In this document: piece after piece, positions 45,175 through 52,540 of the stretch
Position numbering within the stretch: the first letter of the stretch is position 1
How the letters are laid out: each line of letters begins with the position of its first letter
The notes under the pieces: model-generated
Told to the model about the DNA's origin: nothing
The model's database searches: none
Seen by the model: only the letters and a program-made list of their open reading frames with translations
Translations under genes and position numbers: made by a program
Assembly (NCBI GenBank): GCA_021774625.1
Contig: JAJFIV010000012.1
Location: 1-64,000 of the forward strand
DNA: 64,000 nucleotides
Direction: 5' to 3'
Source of the DNA: Alphaproteobacteria bacterium
GTDB lineage: Bacteria > Pseudomonadota > Alphaproteobacteria > Sphingomonadales > JAKSBY01

Positions 45175-45390
45175 TCAGGTCGCCTTGGCAACACCGAAAT
45201 CCGTGGATTTGGTGGCGTTCGCCGGCAGATTTGCCTCCTTATAGAGCAGACCGCGGCGCAGCAGTTCGCGGATCGCGGCCGCCCGGCTCGGCATGCGGTT
45301 TTCAAACCGCCATTCATCGAGAACTTCCAGTTCCTGCTCATCCAGCATGATCTGAAGCCGCTCATTCCGATAGATTCGCCCGGCCGCCAT
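45175..45390 (-). CDS. Ribbon-helix-helix type regulator
   Basis: The segment RNERLQIMLDEQELEVLDEW followed by FENRMPSRAAAIRELLRRG is the pattern of a CopG/Arc-type ribbon-helix-helix DNA-binding domain. ATG 45390 follows GGAG; an upstream ATG at 45438 adds 16 residues. It is 71 aa. A 21-bp near-perfect palindrome at 45462-45482 in its upstream region is a likely operator. The divergent neighbour is the EcfG-type sigma gene, which it may control. Confidence 0.75.
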   Translation of the reverse strand: MAAGRIYRNERLQIMLDEQELEVLDEWRFENRMPSRAAAIRELLRRGLLYKEANLPANATKSTDFGVAKAT

Positions 45391-45461
45391 TTTCGTCTCC
45401 ACCCTTGGGGAGAGGCAGTAAATACGGATTTCTCTCATATGTCAATTGAGGTAACTGAGAA

Positions 45462-45482
45462 TTTTGAGTAAATTACTCAAAA
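45462..45482. promoter_or_regulatory. 21-bp palindrome, candidate RHH operator
   Basis: TTTTGAGTAA, one central A, TTACTCAAAA: perfect 10-bp arms. A partial half-site TTGAGGTAA lies just upstream. It sits in the AT-rich divergent region between the RHH regulator and the sigma factor. Confidence 0.6.
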
Positions 45483-45655
45483 TATGCATAATTACAAATA
45501 AAAGTAAAATATAGAATACGAACAAAGTTGTAATAATAATGCTTATATTAAAGTTGTACAATAAACATAAAAGTATGATAAAATAAAACTTGCTTTGTTT
45601 TTCTATGAATTTATTATCCACCTCATCAGAGGGGCTATTAATAAGAGGATATATC

Positions 45656-46237
45656 ATGTTAACCCAATCGGACGCCAAAGCTTTAGAGCAGGAGATTCCT
45701 TATCTTCGGCGGTTTGCCTGTGCCCGAGTCGGTGATCGTGACTATGCCGACGATCTGGTTCAGGCGTGTCTGGAAAAAGCCATCAGGAATTTCGATAAAT
45801 ATCAGCAGGGCACCAATTTGCGCGCCTGGCTGATCACCATTCTTCGCAATCATCAGATCAGTGAATACCGCAAAGTAAAACGGCGGCCCGAACAGGTCAG
45901 TTTTGATCTGATCACCTACGCCGGCAGTCAGGCGGAAACGCAAAGCGGCGCCATTGAATTCCAGCAATTTTCCAAATTGTTTTACAGCCTGCCGGAAATG
46001 GATCAGGAAATCCTGATGCTGGTGGCGGTCGAGGGCCTGAAATATGAGGAGGCGGCTGACGTTCTGGACATCGCCATTGGAACCGTGCGGTCCAGACTGT
46101 CACGGGCCCGTAGCAAATTAAGGAAATTGGAAGAAGCTTCGGAAGCATCTGTGAATACAGGATCGGAAAAATCGAGGGAGCAAAGGAATCGCGCGTTTCG
46201 CCATGCGGGTTATTCACCCAAACTGGCTTTTGCATAA
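45656..46237 (+). CDS. ecfG: ECF sigma factor, EcfG type
   Basis: The 193-aa protein has sigma region 2 (IPYLRRFACARVGDRDYADD, then LVQACLEKAIRNFDKY) and region 4 (LPEMDQEILMLVAVEGLKYE, then GTVRSRLSRARSKLRK), with the region 2 opening shared with PhyR as expected of EcfG. It would direct transcription from GGAAC-N16/17-CGTT promoters, of which the neighbourhood has many. ATG 45656 is chosen because AGAGGA precedes it. The leader is unusually AT-rich and contains an RHH-type palindrome. Confidence 0.88.
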   Translation: MLTQSDAKALEQEIPYLRRFACARVGDRDYADDLVQACLEKAIRNFDKYQQGTNLRAWLITILRNHQISEYRKVKRRPEQVSFDLITYAGSQAETQSGAIEFQQFSKLFYSLPEMDQEILMLVAVEGLKYEEAADVLDIAIGTVRSRLSRARSKLRKLEEASEASVNTGSEKSREQRNRAFRHAGYSPKLAFA

Positions 46238-46315
46238 TTCATCCGGACCCTCGATAGTATCACACCTGACAATTTACAGGACTTTATCGGAACTAACGGC
46301 ACCGCCCCTTAAAAG

Positions 46316-46350
46316 AATGGCCCGGAAATCCTCCGGGCCATTTTCTTTGG
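46316..46350 (+). terminator. Rho-independent terminator (sigma gene; possibly bidirectional)
   Basis: AATGGCCCGG, 7-base loop, CCGGGCCATT, then TTTTCTTT. A-rich sequence on the other side allows use by the dps gene as well. Confidence 0.85.
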
Positions 46351-46367
46351 CTGAAAATAAATCTTAC

Positions 46368-46874
46368 CTACGTTGTTAAGGACCGCAGCATCCAGGCGGA
46401 TTCTTCATGCTCGCCGATGCGCGCAGTTAGCAGGTCCGCGGTATAAACATCGTCCATTTCGTCGGCCTTCTGAACAACTTCACGAAGAGATTTGGCAATG
46501 GTTTCGTTGTCCTGCACAAGATGCCGCACCATGGTTTCCGCATCATCAATTTCGCGATTTTCCTTAATGCCGCTGATTTCGCTGAATTCTCCGAAACTGG
46601 CCGGCGCAGGGTAGCCAATGGCCCTGATCCGCTCGGCGATGGCATCAATGGCGTCCGCCAGGTCCTCATATTGCTCTTCGGTCAGTTTGTGGAGACCATA
46701 GAAAAGCGGTCCCACCACATTCCAGTGTGTCCCCTGCGTTTTTAAATAAAGCAGATAGGTATCAGCAAGAGCGACCGACAGCCCGTCCGCAAGCACTTTG
46801 CGATCCTTAGCTTCGATGCCGGTTTCAACATTGCTGACATCGGCTTTTGATTTGAGAATAGTTGCTGTGCTCAT
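46368..46874 (-). CDS. dps: Dps family DNA-binding/ferritin-like protein
   Basis: Sequesters iron using peroxide and protects DNA under stress. The ferroxidase ligands are visible: THWNVVGPLFYGLHKLTEEQ and DLADAIDAIAERI. The N-terminal tail (MSTATILKSKADVSN) is lysine-containing. ATG 46874 follows AGGAG; an upstream frame start adds 10 residues without support. 168 aa, typical. A perfect EcfG-type promoter lies 41-65 bases upstream, which fits stress control. Confidence 0.92.
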   Translation of the reverse strand: MSTATILKSKADVSNVETGIEAKDRKVLADGLSVALADTYLLYLKTQGTHWNVVGPLFYGLHKLTEEQYEDLADAIDAIAERIRAIGYPAPASFGEFSEISGIKENREIDDAETMVRHLVQDNETIAKSLREVVQKADEMDDVYTADLLTARIGEHEESAWMLRSLTT

Positions 46875-46914
46875 ATCTCGCTCTCTCCTTTGAATGAATA
46901 GCATCTCTTTTGGT

Positions 46915-46939
46915 AACGTGCCGCCGCTGAAATGGTTCC
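46915..46939 (-). promoter_or_regulatory. EcfG-type promoter for dps
   Basis: On the minus strand GGAAC, 16 bases, CGTT: perfect match. Confidence 0.8.
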
Positions 46940-46959
46940 GGAACGCAGGATGGACAGGG

Positions 46960-46985
46960 GGAACCTTCCGGCGCGGAATTCCGTT
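46960..46985 (+). promoter_or_regulatory. EcfG-type promoter for the mgtC-like gene
   Basis: GGAAC, 17 bases, CGTT: perfect match ending 41 bases before ATG 47027. It is divergent from the dps promoter. Confidence 0.8.
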
Positions 46986-47026
46986 ACTTTTCTGGCCGGG
47001 TAATATTCTACAAGGGAGAAGGACAC

Positions 47027-47503
47027 ATGATAGGCATTACGGAGTTCGCTTATATATCGCCGATTGAGGCGTTGATCCGCCTCGTCGCGGCCGCTCTTCT
47101 CGGTCTGCTTGTCGGCATTGACCGGGAAATCAAGCACAAGCCGATCGGCATGCGGGCCTATATGCTGGTAGCCGTCGGCTCTGCGGCTTTCAGTATCATC
47201 ACCATGGAACTAGGCCATATCACGGTGCCGCTGGAAGGGGTCAGTCAGGTCGATATCTCCCGGGTGATCCAGGGGATTATTGGCGGGATCGGTTTTCTCG
47301 GCGCCGGCGCCATTATTCAGTCCGGTCAGAACATAAGGGGCACCGGGACCGGGGCGAGCATCTGGTGTGTGGGCGCCATCGGCATAGCCTGTGGTTTCGG
47401 CTTTTATTTTTTCGCGGCCATGACGGCGCTGCTGGCACTCATCATTCTGGTCTCGATTGGGTTTCTGCGCGACAATGTTAAAGAACTGAAAGACGGCGAT
47501 TAG
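47027..47503 (+). CDS. MgtC/SapB family membrane protein
   Basis: A 158-aa inner-membrane protein with the MgtC signature: LIRLVAAALLGLLVGIDRE, then HKPIGMRAYMLVAVGSAAFS, and GGIGFLGAGAIIQSG with GTGTGASIWCVGAIGIACG. Four to five helices. It lacks the long C-terminal cytoplasmic domain of Salmonella MgtC. GAGAAGGAC precedes the ATG. The EcfG-type promoter places it in the stress regulon; in related organisms the family is tied to magnesium or acid stress. Confidence 0.9.
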   Translation: MIGITEFAYISPIEALIRLVAAALLGLLVGIDREIKHKPIGMRAYMLVAVGSAAFSIITMELGHITVPLEGVSQVDISRVIQGIIGGIGFLGAGAIIQSGQNIRGTGTGASIWCVGAIGIACGFGFYFFAAMTALLALIILVSIGFLRDNVKELKDGD

Positions 47504-47530
47504 AGTTTTCCGTATTTTTTGTCAGGATCC

Positions 47531-47555
47531 GGAACCAATCTTCTTTTTTTGCGTT
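47531..47555 (+). promoter_or_regulatory. EcfG-type promoter for the DUF883-like gene
   Basis: GGAAC, 16 bases, CGTT: perfect match about 70 bases upstream of ATG 47626. Confidence 0.78.
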
Positions 47556-47625
47556 TGAAATTTGAATCCCTGCCACGCGGCGGGGCTGTTTGCAGCGAAC
47601 CATATATCAGAAAAGGAGCATATCC

Positions 47626-47916
47626 ATGGCACAGAGAAGCCAAGCCGCAGAAATTGACGCCGTAAAAGCCGACCTCGGCGCTCTGCGCGCCGATATCGAA
47701 AAACTGGTTAAATCCATGAGTGCCGATGCCAGCGCCAAAAGCAAGCAAGCGCTGAATTCCGCCAAGGAAAGCCTGAACGACTATGCCGAGGCTGCCAAGG
47801 CCCGCGGTCAGGAAGGTGTCGCAATAGCGGAAAAACAGATCGAGCAGAACCCCTTCACCAGTGTGGCCGCGGCTTTTGGAATTGGCCTGATCGCCGGCCG
47901 TCTGCTCAGCAGATAA
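47626..47916 (+). CDS. DUF883 (ElaB/YqjD-like) membrane-anchored protein
   Basis: A 96-aa protein with a long amphipathic, lysine- and glutamate-rich helix followed by a C-terminal glycine-rich membrane anchor (NPFTSVAAAFGIGLIAGRLL), the DUF883/YqjD pattern. Family members tether ribosomes or inner-membrane components in stationary phase. AAAAGGAG precedes ATG 47626. The holin-like gene starts one base after its stop, so the two form an operon. Confidence 0.85.
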   Translation: MAQRSQAAEIDAVKADLGALRADIEKLVKSMSADASAKSKQALNSAKESLNDYAEAAKARGQEGVAIAEKQIEQNPFTSVAAAFGIGLIAGRLLSR

Positions 47917-47917
47917 T

Positions 47918-48406
47918 ATGCTGAATTACATCAAACCGGTCCTGCGTGATATCGGGGAGGCGGTGGCCCGGGAAGCACGCGAGGCCAGCAAACGCAGTCT
48001 GCCCGATATCATCGCCATTGCCGTTACGATTATACTGATCCTGACCGGCGTGGCCGCCGTTGTGATTACGGCTTATATGTATCTTGCCGAAGTCTTTCTC
48101 GACCGGCACGCGATGCTGATCGTCACATTGAATGTGATTGTCCTGGCGGCCTTCAGCGGATTTCTTACCTGGCAGATTCTGACACGGAACATGCCCCCGC
48201 CGCGCAAGGCGAAACAAAGTGATGACCGTGAGACCACACCGGAAAGCCAGACAGAAATGGCTGCTCTCTTGGGAGCCGAGGCTGGCAAGCTGGTCACAGA
48301 TAACCCGAAAAACGCCAGCATCATCGCTCTCGTGGCCGGGGTTTTCATGGGTATCAGCCCGGAATTGCGGGCAGCTTTATTTAGCCAGATTCTTCCGAAA
48401 AAATAA
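47918..48406 (+). CDS. YqjE/holin-superfamily-like membrane protein
   Basis: 162 aa with two adjacent transmembrane helices (DIIAIAVTIILILTGVAAVV and an ILTWQ-flanked second helix), then a charged linker and a C-terminal amphipathic segment that ends AGVFMGISPELRAALFSQ. The arrangement beside a DUF883 gene matches the yqjD-yqjE pairing. Despite the family name it is not evidence of a prophage. A terminator follows. Confidence 0.65.
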   Translation: MLNYIKPVLRDIGEAVAREAREASKRSLPDIIAIAVTIILILTGVAAVVITAYMYLAEVFLDRHAMLIVTLNVIVLAAFSGFLTWQILTRNMPPPRKAKQSDDRETTPESQTEMAALLGAEAGKLVTDNPKNASIIALVAGVFMGISPELRAALFSQILPKK

Positions 48407-48417
48407 TAAAAATAAAG

Positions 48418-48446
48418 AAAGGGCAGCCTTGAAAACTGCCCTTTTC
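48418..48446 (+). terminator. Rho-independent terminator
   Basis: AAAGGGCAG, short loop, CTGCCCTTT followed by T residues, placed 12 bases after the holin-like gene. Confidence 0.85.
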
Positions 48447-48471
48447 ACCCTTGCTCAGTGCCGGTTCTGGT

Positions 48472-48621
48472 TTACCTGGCCGCATCATCGATTTCATCGC
48501 CGACAGATTCAATGTCCTGTCCAGCCCCTTCGATCGTGTTGCAGGCATTCAGACCCAGCAAACCTATAACAGCAGTCAGAAAAAACAATTTCGATGATAC
48601 GTTGTGTAAAACATTCAACAT
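48472..48621 (-). CDS. Entericidin-like small lipoprotein
   Basis: A 49-aa protein: signal peptide ending in lipobox LNAC, then NTIEGAGQDIESVGDEIDDA, the entericidin A/B pattern of a tiny amphipathic lipoprotein. AGAGGAA precedes ATG 48621. A perfect EcfG-type promoter lies at 48671-48695. Entericidins are stationary-phase and osmotic-stress lipoproteins. Confidence 0.85.
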   Translation of the reverse strand: MLNVLHNVSSKLFFLTAVIGLLGLNACNTIEGAGQDIESVGDEIDDAAR

Positions 48622-48670
48622 GACGTTCCTCTATTTTTAGTGTGAGTTTGGAAAACCCGAGTGCCAGTTA

Positions 48671-48695
48671 AACGCCAGTCCCTTCTATAAGTTCC
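48671..48695 (-). promoter_or_regulatory. EcfG-type promoter for the entericidin-like gene
   Basis: On the minus strand GGAAC, 16 bases, CGTT: perfect match. Its -35 lies inside the 3' end of the mscS pseudogene. Confidence 0.78.
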
Positions 48696-49565
48696 CATCA
48701 CTCTTTGCTGGGCCGCGCTCGATATTCAAAGACTCCTTGAAGGTCAGGGTGCGGTAGGGGAAGGGGATCTCGATGCCGGCATTGTCCAGCGCGGCCTTGA
48801 CGGCAGCCACTACCTTGTCGCGGGGTTTCCGGATGTCGATGGGCTTGGAGCCGGTCCACCAGGCAACCTCAAAATCAACACTGCTGGAATTGAATTCCTT
48901 GGCGAAAACTTCCACTTCTTTTTCGTTGCTGACGCCTTCACAGGATTCAACTGCGGATTTGATCACACCACGGGCTTCGTCAATATTTTCGCCATACGCC
49001 ACGCCGCAGATAACATCCGTCCGTCGCAAATCCTTGTCGGTGCGGACCACGACCGGCTCCTTGAACAGCATGGCGTTGGGGATGACGACCCGTTCCCCGT
49101 CGGTCTTGCGAAGATGAGTGTCGCGGATAGTGATTTCCTCGACAAAACCCTCAATATCGTCAATTTCTATAAAATCACCCAGCCGGAAGGGTTCCCGAAG
49201 AAGGATGAGAATTCCAGCCAGGAAATTCTCGAAAACATCCTTGAAGGCCAGGCCGATGGCAACCGAGCCAAGACCGATGGCTGTGAAAATGCGGCCCGGT
49301 GTAAGGCTTGGGAAAAGAATGGTGGCGGCGATCAGAATACCCAATATCCAAAGCGCAATGCCGGCAAGTTTCTGAAAGACCTCGATCAGCGAGCGTTGAG
49401 ATCGGCCCGCGATAACACCCGCTCAATCAGCCGGTTCACAAGTTTGACCAGTCCCCAGGTGGCGATCAAAATCAGAATAGAAACGATAATCTGCGGCAAA
49501 TGCTCGAAAAAACCCGTCCCAAAATTTTGCAATTGCTCCAGAATGATTTCAAACGGTTTTTCCAT
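48685..49565 (-). pseudogene. Small-conductance mechanosensitive channel gene, frameshifted
   Basis: From ATG 49565 (AGGAG upstream) the first frame encodes a membrane helix (PQIIVSILILIATWGLVKLV) and LIERVLSRADL, then stops at 49386-49388. A shift of one base restores SLIEVFQKLAGIALWILGIL and the rest of an MscS channel with GLGSVAIGLAFKDVFEN and the beta domain. The second frame has 219 codons from its first ATG. A single base appears deleted near 49391-49405. It may be a true mutation or a sequencing error. Its promoter is intact. Confidence 0.8.
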
Positions 49566-49603
49566 TTGCTCTCCTTTGACCGCAAAAATTGTCTCTAAAC
49601 CGC

Positions 49604-49628
49604 AACGCCAGCCCGATAGTTTGGTTCC
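49604..49628 (-). promoter_or_regulatory. EcfG-type promoter for the mscS gene
   Basis: On the minus strand GGAAC, 16 bases, CGTT: perfect match 39 bases upstream of ATG 49565. Confidence 0.78.
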
Positions 49629-49645
49629 GCAAAAGCGGAGATTAC

Positions 49646-49670
49646 GGAACTTTTATCCACGCGCCGCGTT
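49646..49670 (+). promoter_or_regulatory. EcfG-type promoter for csbD
   Basis: GGAAC, 16 bases, CGTT: perfect match 35 bases upstream of ATG 49705, divergent from the mscS promoter. Confidence 0.8.
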
Positions 49671-49704
49671 GCACAAGCAGACCATCCACTCAAAAAGGAG
49701 ACAC

Positions 49705-49905
49705 ATGATGAATAGTGATCGTATCAAAGGAAACTGGAAGCAGCTTAAAGGTTCGGTTCAGGCCAAATGGGGCAAGCTGACCGATGACGAATACGACGTG
49801 ATTGAAGGCAACCGTGAAAAACTGATTGGCCGTGTTCAGGAAAATTACGGCATTGCCCGGGATGAAGCGGAGCGCCAGGTTAATGAATGGCAGAAGAGCC
49901 TTTAA
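49705..49905 (+). CDS. CsbD-family stress protein
   Basis: A 66-aa protein matching the CsbD family end to end: DRIKGNWKQLKGSVQAKWGK, LTDDEYDVIEGNREKLIGRV and QENYGIARDEAERQVNEW. The family is general-stress induced in many bacteria; its molecular function is not known. AAAAGGAG precedes tandem ATGs at 49705 and 49708. Confidence 0.93.
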   Translation: MMNSDRIKGNWKQLKGSVQAKWGKLTDDEYDVIEGNREKLIGRVQENYGIARDEAERQVNEWQKSL

Positions 49906-49918
49906 GGCCGGCAATGTC

Positions 49919-50182
49919 ATGGCTGAAAAACACAAATTAGAGCCTGCCCCGCTGGACGATGTTCTTGCCGATCCCGCCTGTTGTTTCGCCACGCCTTATG
50001 AGGTGACGAAAAGCCAGTTTTATACCGCAGAAGAAAAATTGAAAATCCTGCGGCAGATGGAAGAGGATGCGGAAAATATGGCCGTCGCCACGGCGGAAGG
50101 GATGGAAGGCGGTGAAGAGAGCAATCTCTCTAAAATCAAACAAGTTATTGCTTCCTTCAGCGAGTCTCATGGAGGGGACTAA
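49919..50182 (+). CDS. Small conserved alphaproteobacterial protein
   Basis: 87 aa, with a pattern of TPYEVTKSQFYTAEEKLKIL followed by RQMEEDAENMAVATAEGM, seen in small proteins that neighbour stress genes in alphaproteobacteria. No fold or function is known. It begins 13 bases after csbD, so it is likely co-transcribed with it. Confidence 0.7.
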   Translation: MAEKHKLEPAPLDDVLADPACCFATPYEVTKSQFYTAEEKLKILRQMEEDAENMAVATAEGMEGGEESNLSKIKQVIASFSESHGGD

Positions 50183-50222
50183 CCTTCCTGCCGATCACAA
50201 AATTTTAAAAATGGAGAATTCA

Positions 50223-50840
50223 ATGAAGCTGAAACTCCCCGATCTTCCCTATGATTTTGATGCGCTGGAACCACATATTTCAGCCCGCACGGTGGAAATC
50301 CACTATACCAAACATCATCAGGCGTATGTGGATAAGACAAAAAAAGCGGTCGCGGGCACGCCTCTCGAAGGGGCGAGTGTCGAAGAAATTATTTCCGCGG
50401 CCCGCAAGGATTCTGAAAAGCAGGGGCTCTTTAACACAGCGGCGCAAATCTGGAACCATGCCCTTTACTGGCAATCCATGCAGAATAGCGGAGGCGGCGA
50501 ACCATCCGGCGCACTTGCGGCCCAAATTGTAAAGGATTTCGGTTCAATCGATGATTTCCGCAAAGCGTTCAAGGATTTCGGTACCGGTGAATTCGGCAGC
50601 GGTTATGTCTGGTTGATTTTTGAGGCTGGGGGGCTGCGGATCACCAGCACGACGGATGCGGAAATTCCGGTGGAGAATCTGGAACATGCTCTCCTGAACA
50701 TGGATGTCTGGGAACATTCCTATTATCTCGATTATCAGAATGAGCGCGGACGCTATATTGACGCTTTTCTCCATCATTTGGTCAATTGGGACCATGCCGC
50801 CCAACGGTTTGAAGCGCTCGCAGACAAAAAGGCCGCTTAA
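50223..50840 (+). CDS. sodB: Iron/manganese superoxide dismutase
   Basis: Converts superoxide to peroxide and oxygen. Metal ligands are clear: His in HYTKHHQAYV, His in WNHALYWQSM, Asp and His in MDVWEHSYYLDY. The 205-aa length and the QSMQNSGGGEPSG segment suggest the iron-type subgroup. ATG 50223 is chosen because GGAG lies six bases upstream; ATG 50211 is an alternative. It probably shares the csbD transcript. Confidence 0.93.
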   Translation: MKLKLPDLPYDFDALEPHISARTVEIHYTKHHQAYVDKTKKAVAGTPLEGASVEEIISAARKDSEKQGLFNTAAQIWNHALYWQSMQNSGGGEPSGALAAQIVKDFGSIDDFRKAFKDFGTGEFGSGYVWLIFEAGGLRITSTTDAEIPVENLEHALLNMDVWEHSYYLDYQNERGRYIDAFLHHLVNWDHAAQRFEALADKKAA

Positions 50841-50857
50841 GGGGTAAGGATTTGGGG

Positions 50858-50883
50858 GGAACCCTTATCCGCCGTGCGGCGTT
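50858..50883 (+). promoter_or_regulatory. EcfG-type promoter for the 50919 lipoprotein
   Basis: GGAAC, 17 bases, CGTT: perfect match 35 bases upstream of ATG 50919. Confidence 0.78.
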
Positions 50884-50918
50884 TTAATAAAATTACCATT
50901 TATATTAAGGAGGACGTT

Positions 50919-51209
50919 ATGAAAATCAAGTATCTGGCAGGGTTTGCCGCCATTCTGGCGCTTGCCGCCTGTGATGTTGACGTGGAGGAGGAAGGGGAAC
51001 TGCCGAGCGTTGATGTCGATGTTGAAGCCGATGCCGGCAAGCTGCCGAAAGTCAAAGTCGAGACCGCTGATATCGAAATTGGCAAAAAAGAAGTGAAAGT
51101 GCCGGTTCCCGATGTAGATGTTAAGGTCGAAGACAAAGACGTGACCATCCCGGATATCAATATTAAAATGCCGGGTGATAAGGATAAAAAGAAAGACCCG
51201 CCCAAATAA
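50919..51209 (+). CDS. Small repetitive acidic lipoprotein
   Basis: 96 aa. The signal peptide ends in lipobox ALAAC. The mature part alternates Val with acidic and lysine residues (DVDVEADAGKLPKVKV; VPVPDVDVKVEDKDVT), a low-complexity beta-like pattern, and ends in a lysine tail. No family is recognised. AAGGAGGA precedes ATG 50919, and an EcfG-type promoter and a terminator bracket it as a single-gene unit. Confidence 0.8.
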   Translation: MKIKYLAGFAAILALAACDVDVEEEGELPSVDVDVEADAGKLPKVKVETADIEIGKKEVKVPVPDVDVKVEDKDVTIPDINIKMPGDKDKKKDPPK

Positions 51210-51230
51210 TTACCGGTGGAATGGAAAAGG

Positions 51231-51279
51231 CCGGAAGAATGGAGCGGGATCAACGCCCGGGCCGTTCTTCCGGTTTTTT
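51231..51279 (+). terminator. Rho-independent terminator
   Basis: CCGGAAGAA and TTCTTCCGG pair around a 25-base loop and are followed by TTTTTT. Confidence 0.8.
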
Positions 51280-51308
51280 ATTGCCGCCTCCCCTGAAAGG
51301 AGCACCCG

Positions 51309-51458
51309 ATGCAACAGAGACCAGATGAACACCCGCCGGAATTAAAAACAAATGAGGCCCGTCAGGCCGAAAACAGGGGCAATATGTTGAAAGTCGTTCT
51401 GATATCCGCTCTGGGCGGCGCGCTGCTTCTTTTTGCGACACTCTTGTTTTTTTTCTGA
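51309..51458 (+). CDS. 49-aa single-helix membrane protein
   Basis: The N-terminal half is polar (MQQRPDEHPPELKTNEARQ) and the C-terminal half is one hydrophobic helix ending LLFATLLFFF. AAAGGAG lies five bases upstream of ATG 51309, a strong site. It is flanked by terminators on both sides. Function unknown. Confidence 0.65.
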   Translation: MQQRPDEHPPELKTNEARQAENRGNMLKVVLISALGGALLLFATLLFFF

Positions 51459-51503
51459 CTTCCGGCACAAATCCAGTGAATGGCGGTTGCATACTCCCAA
51501 AAT

Positions 51504-51542
51504 AAACCCGGCGCTTCTGTCTGTTACAGAAGCGCCGGGTTT
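51504..51542. terminator. Bidirectional rho-independent terminator
   Basis: A perfect 17-bp stem AAACCCGGCGCTTCTGT closes a five-base loop (CTGTT). A/T runs at both ends allow termination in either direction, between the 49-aa gene and the PRC-barrel gene. Confidence 0.85.
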
Positions 51543-51597
51543 ATGTGTTGACCCCGCCACACCGCCGCCCAAAAGCAGCGATGATCCAGGTTAGGAC

Positions 51598-52419
51598 TTA
51601 TTGATTATATTTATCGGAGAACTTCACTTCGGCAAGCGTGTAATAAAAGCCCTCACTTTTGAGGATGGCTTCTTCCGAAAGGCTTGCCGTGTATTTTTCA
51701 TCGTCATCGGCTGACAGGCTCAGGCGCTCATATTCGACCAGAACCCGCTTATCGCCGATATCCAGAATGCCGCCAAATTCCAGCACGACATAGGTGGCGC
51801 GGCCATCCGGGGTTAAAATCACATCGTGAATTTCAGCATCCCGGTCCGTACCCTCGATATCCACATCGTCACCGAACATTTCGCTGACAAGCTTTTGGCC
51901 GGCCGGGAGATTTTTGGCGTCAAACGCCGTGTGGTTTTCAAGACTGGCGTCGCTGAAAGTAATATGCGCCTCCACATCATCTCCGTCGCGCACGACCTTG
52001 GCCATGTCGTCAAAGGCGACAGCTACATCGTCACCCGCCATGCCGAAGAAACCGCCGTCATTCAGAACGACCGTTTTTACATAACCGTCACGGCCCAGAA
52101 TCGTATCTTCAACTTCGCCCAGCTCGACGCCTTCGCTGTTCAGAGCGCTGGCCCCGATCAGCTGACGAACGCTCAGGCCTTTGGACGACAGAATGGCGGC
52201 CCCTTCATGCCGGACAACCGGTGTTTCCGCCATCTCCGCCTTATGGCGCAACTCCAGGCGCAATTTTTCGGAAATATCCGGTTGTGCCGCCGCCGGCGCG
52301 ACCTTATTCAGTTCTTCCGCTTTCTTTTGGTCCTGCCCATGATGATCGGCCAGGCTTGGCTGGGCATTCATCCCCAAGACCACGGCGCAAACAGCCGTCG
52401 ATGTTAACAAGCGTTTCAT
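51598..52419 (-). CDS. Exported PRC-barrel domain protein
   Basis: Signal peptide (LLTSTAVCAVVLGMNAQPSLA), then two PRC-barrel-like domains: SVRQLIGASALNSEGVELGE with EVEDTILGRDGYVKTVVL, and a second with DVDIEGTDRDAEIHDVILTP and GRATYVVLEFGG. 273 aa, with a short C-terminal extension. A perfect EcfG-type promoter lies upstream. Family members are often envelope-associated stress proteins in alphaproteobacteria. Confidence 0.85.
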   Translation of the reverse strand: MKRLLTSTAVCAVVLGMNAQPSLADHHGQDQKKAEELNKVAPAAAQPDISEKLRLELRHKAEMAETPVVRHEGAAILSSKGLSVRQLIGASALNSEGVELGEVEDTILGRDGYVKTVVLNDGGFFGMAGDDVAVAFDDMAKVVRDGDDVEAHITFSDASLENHTAFDAKNLPAGQKLVSEMFGDDVDIEGTDRDAEIHDVILTPDGRATYVVLEFGGILDIGDKRVLVEYERLSLSADDDEKYTASLSEEAILKSEGFYYTLAEVKFSDKYNQ

Positions 52420-52486
52420 TCTACTCTCTCCTTCAGGTCAAATTTAATGGGAAAACAAGCGATGAAACTCATTCGCTCATACTAAA

Positions 52487-52511
52487 AACGATGGGCGCCC
52501 AAAATTGTTCC
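52487..52511 (-). promoter_or_regulatory. EcfG-type promoter for the PRC-barrel gene
   Basis: On the minus strand GGAAC, 16 bases, CGTT: perfect match. It lies 68-92 bases upstream of ATG 52419. Confidence 0.75.
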
Positions 52512-52540
52512 ATGACTGCCGAAAAGAAAAACGGATAAAC

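Noticed and set aside
45442..45678. 78-codon minus-strand hydrophobic frame opposite the sigma gene leader
   Set aside because: Its hydrophobicity comes from AT-rich codons (Ile, Phe, Leu), its start lies inside the sigma gene, and there is no ribosome site.
47918..48406. Holin-like protein as evidence of a prophage
   Set aside because: It pairs with a DUF883 gene behind a stress promoter, as yqjD-yqjE do; no other phage genes are nearby.
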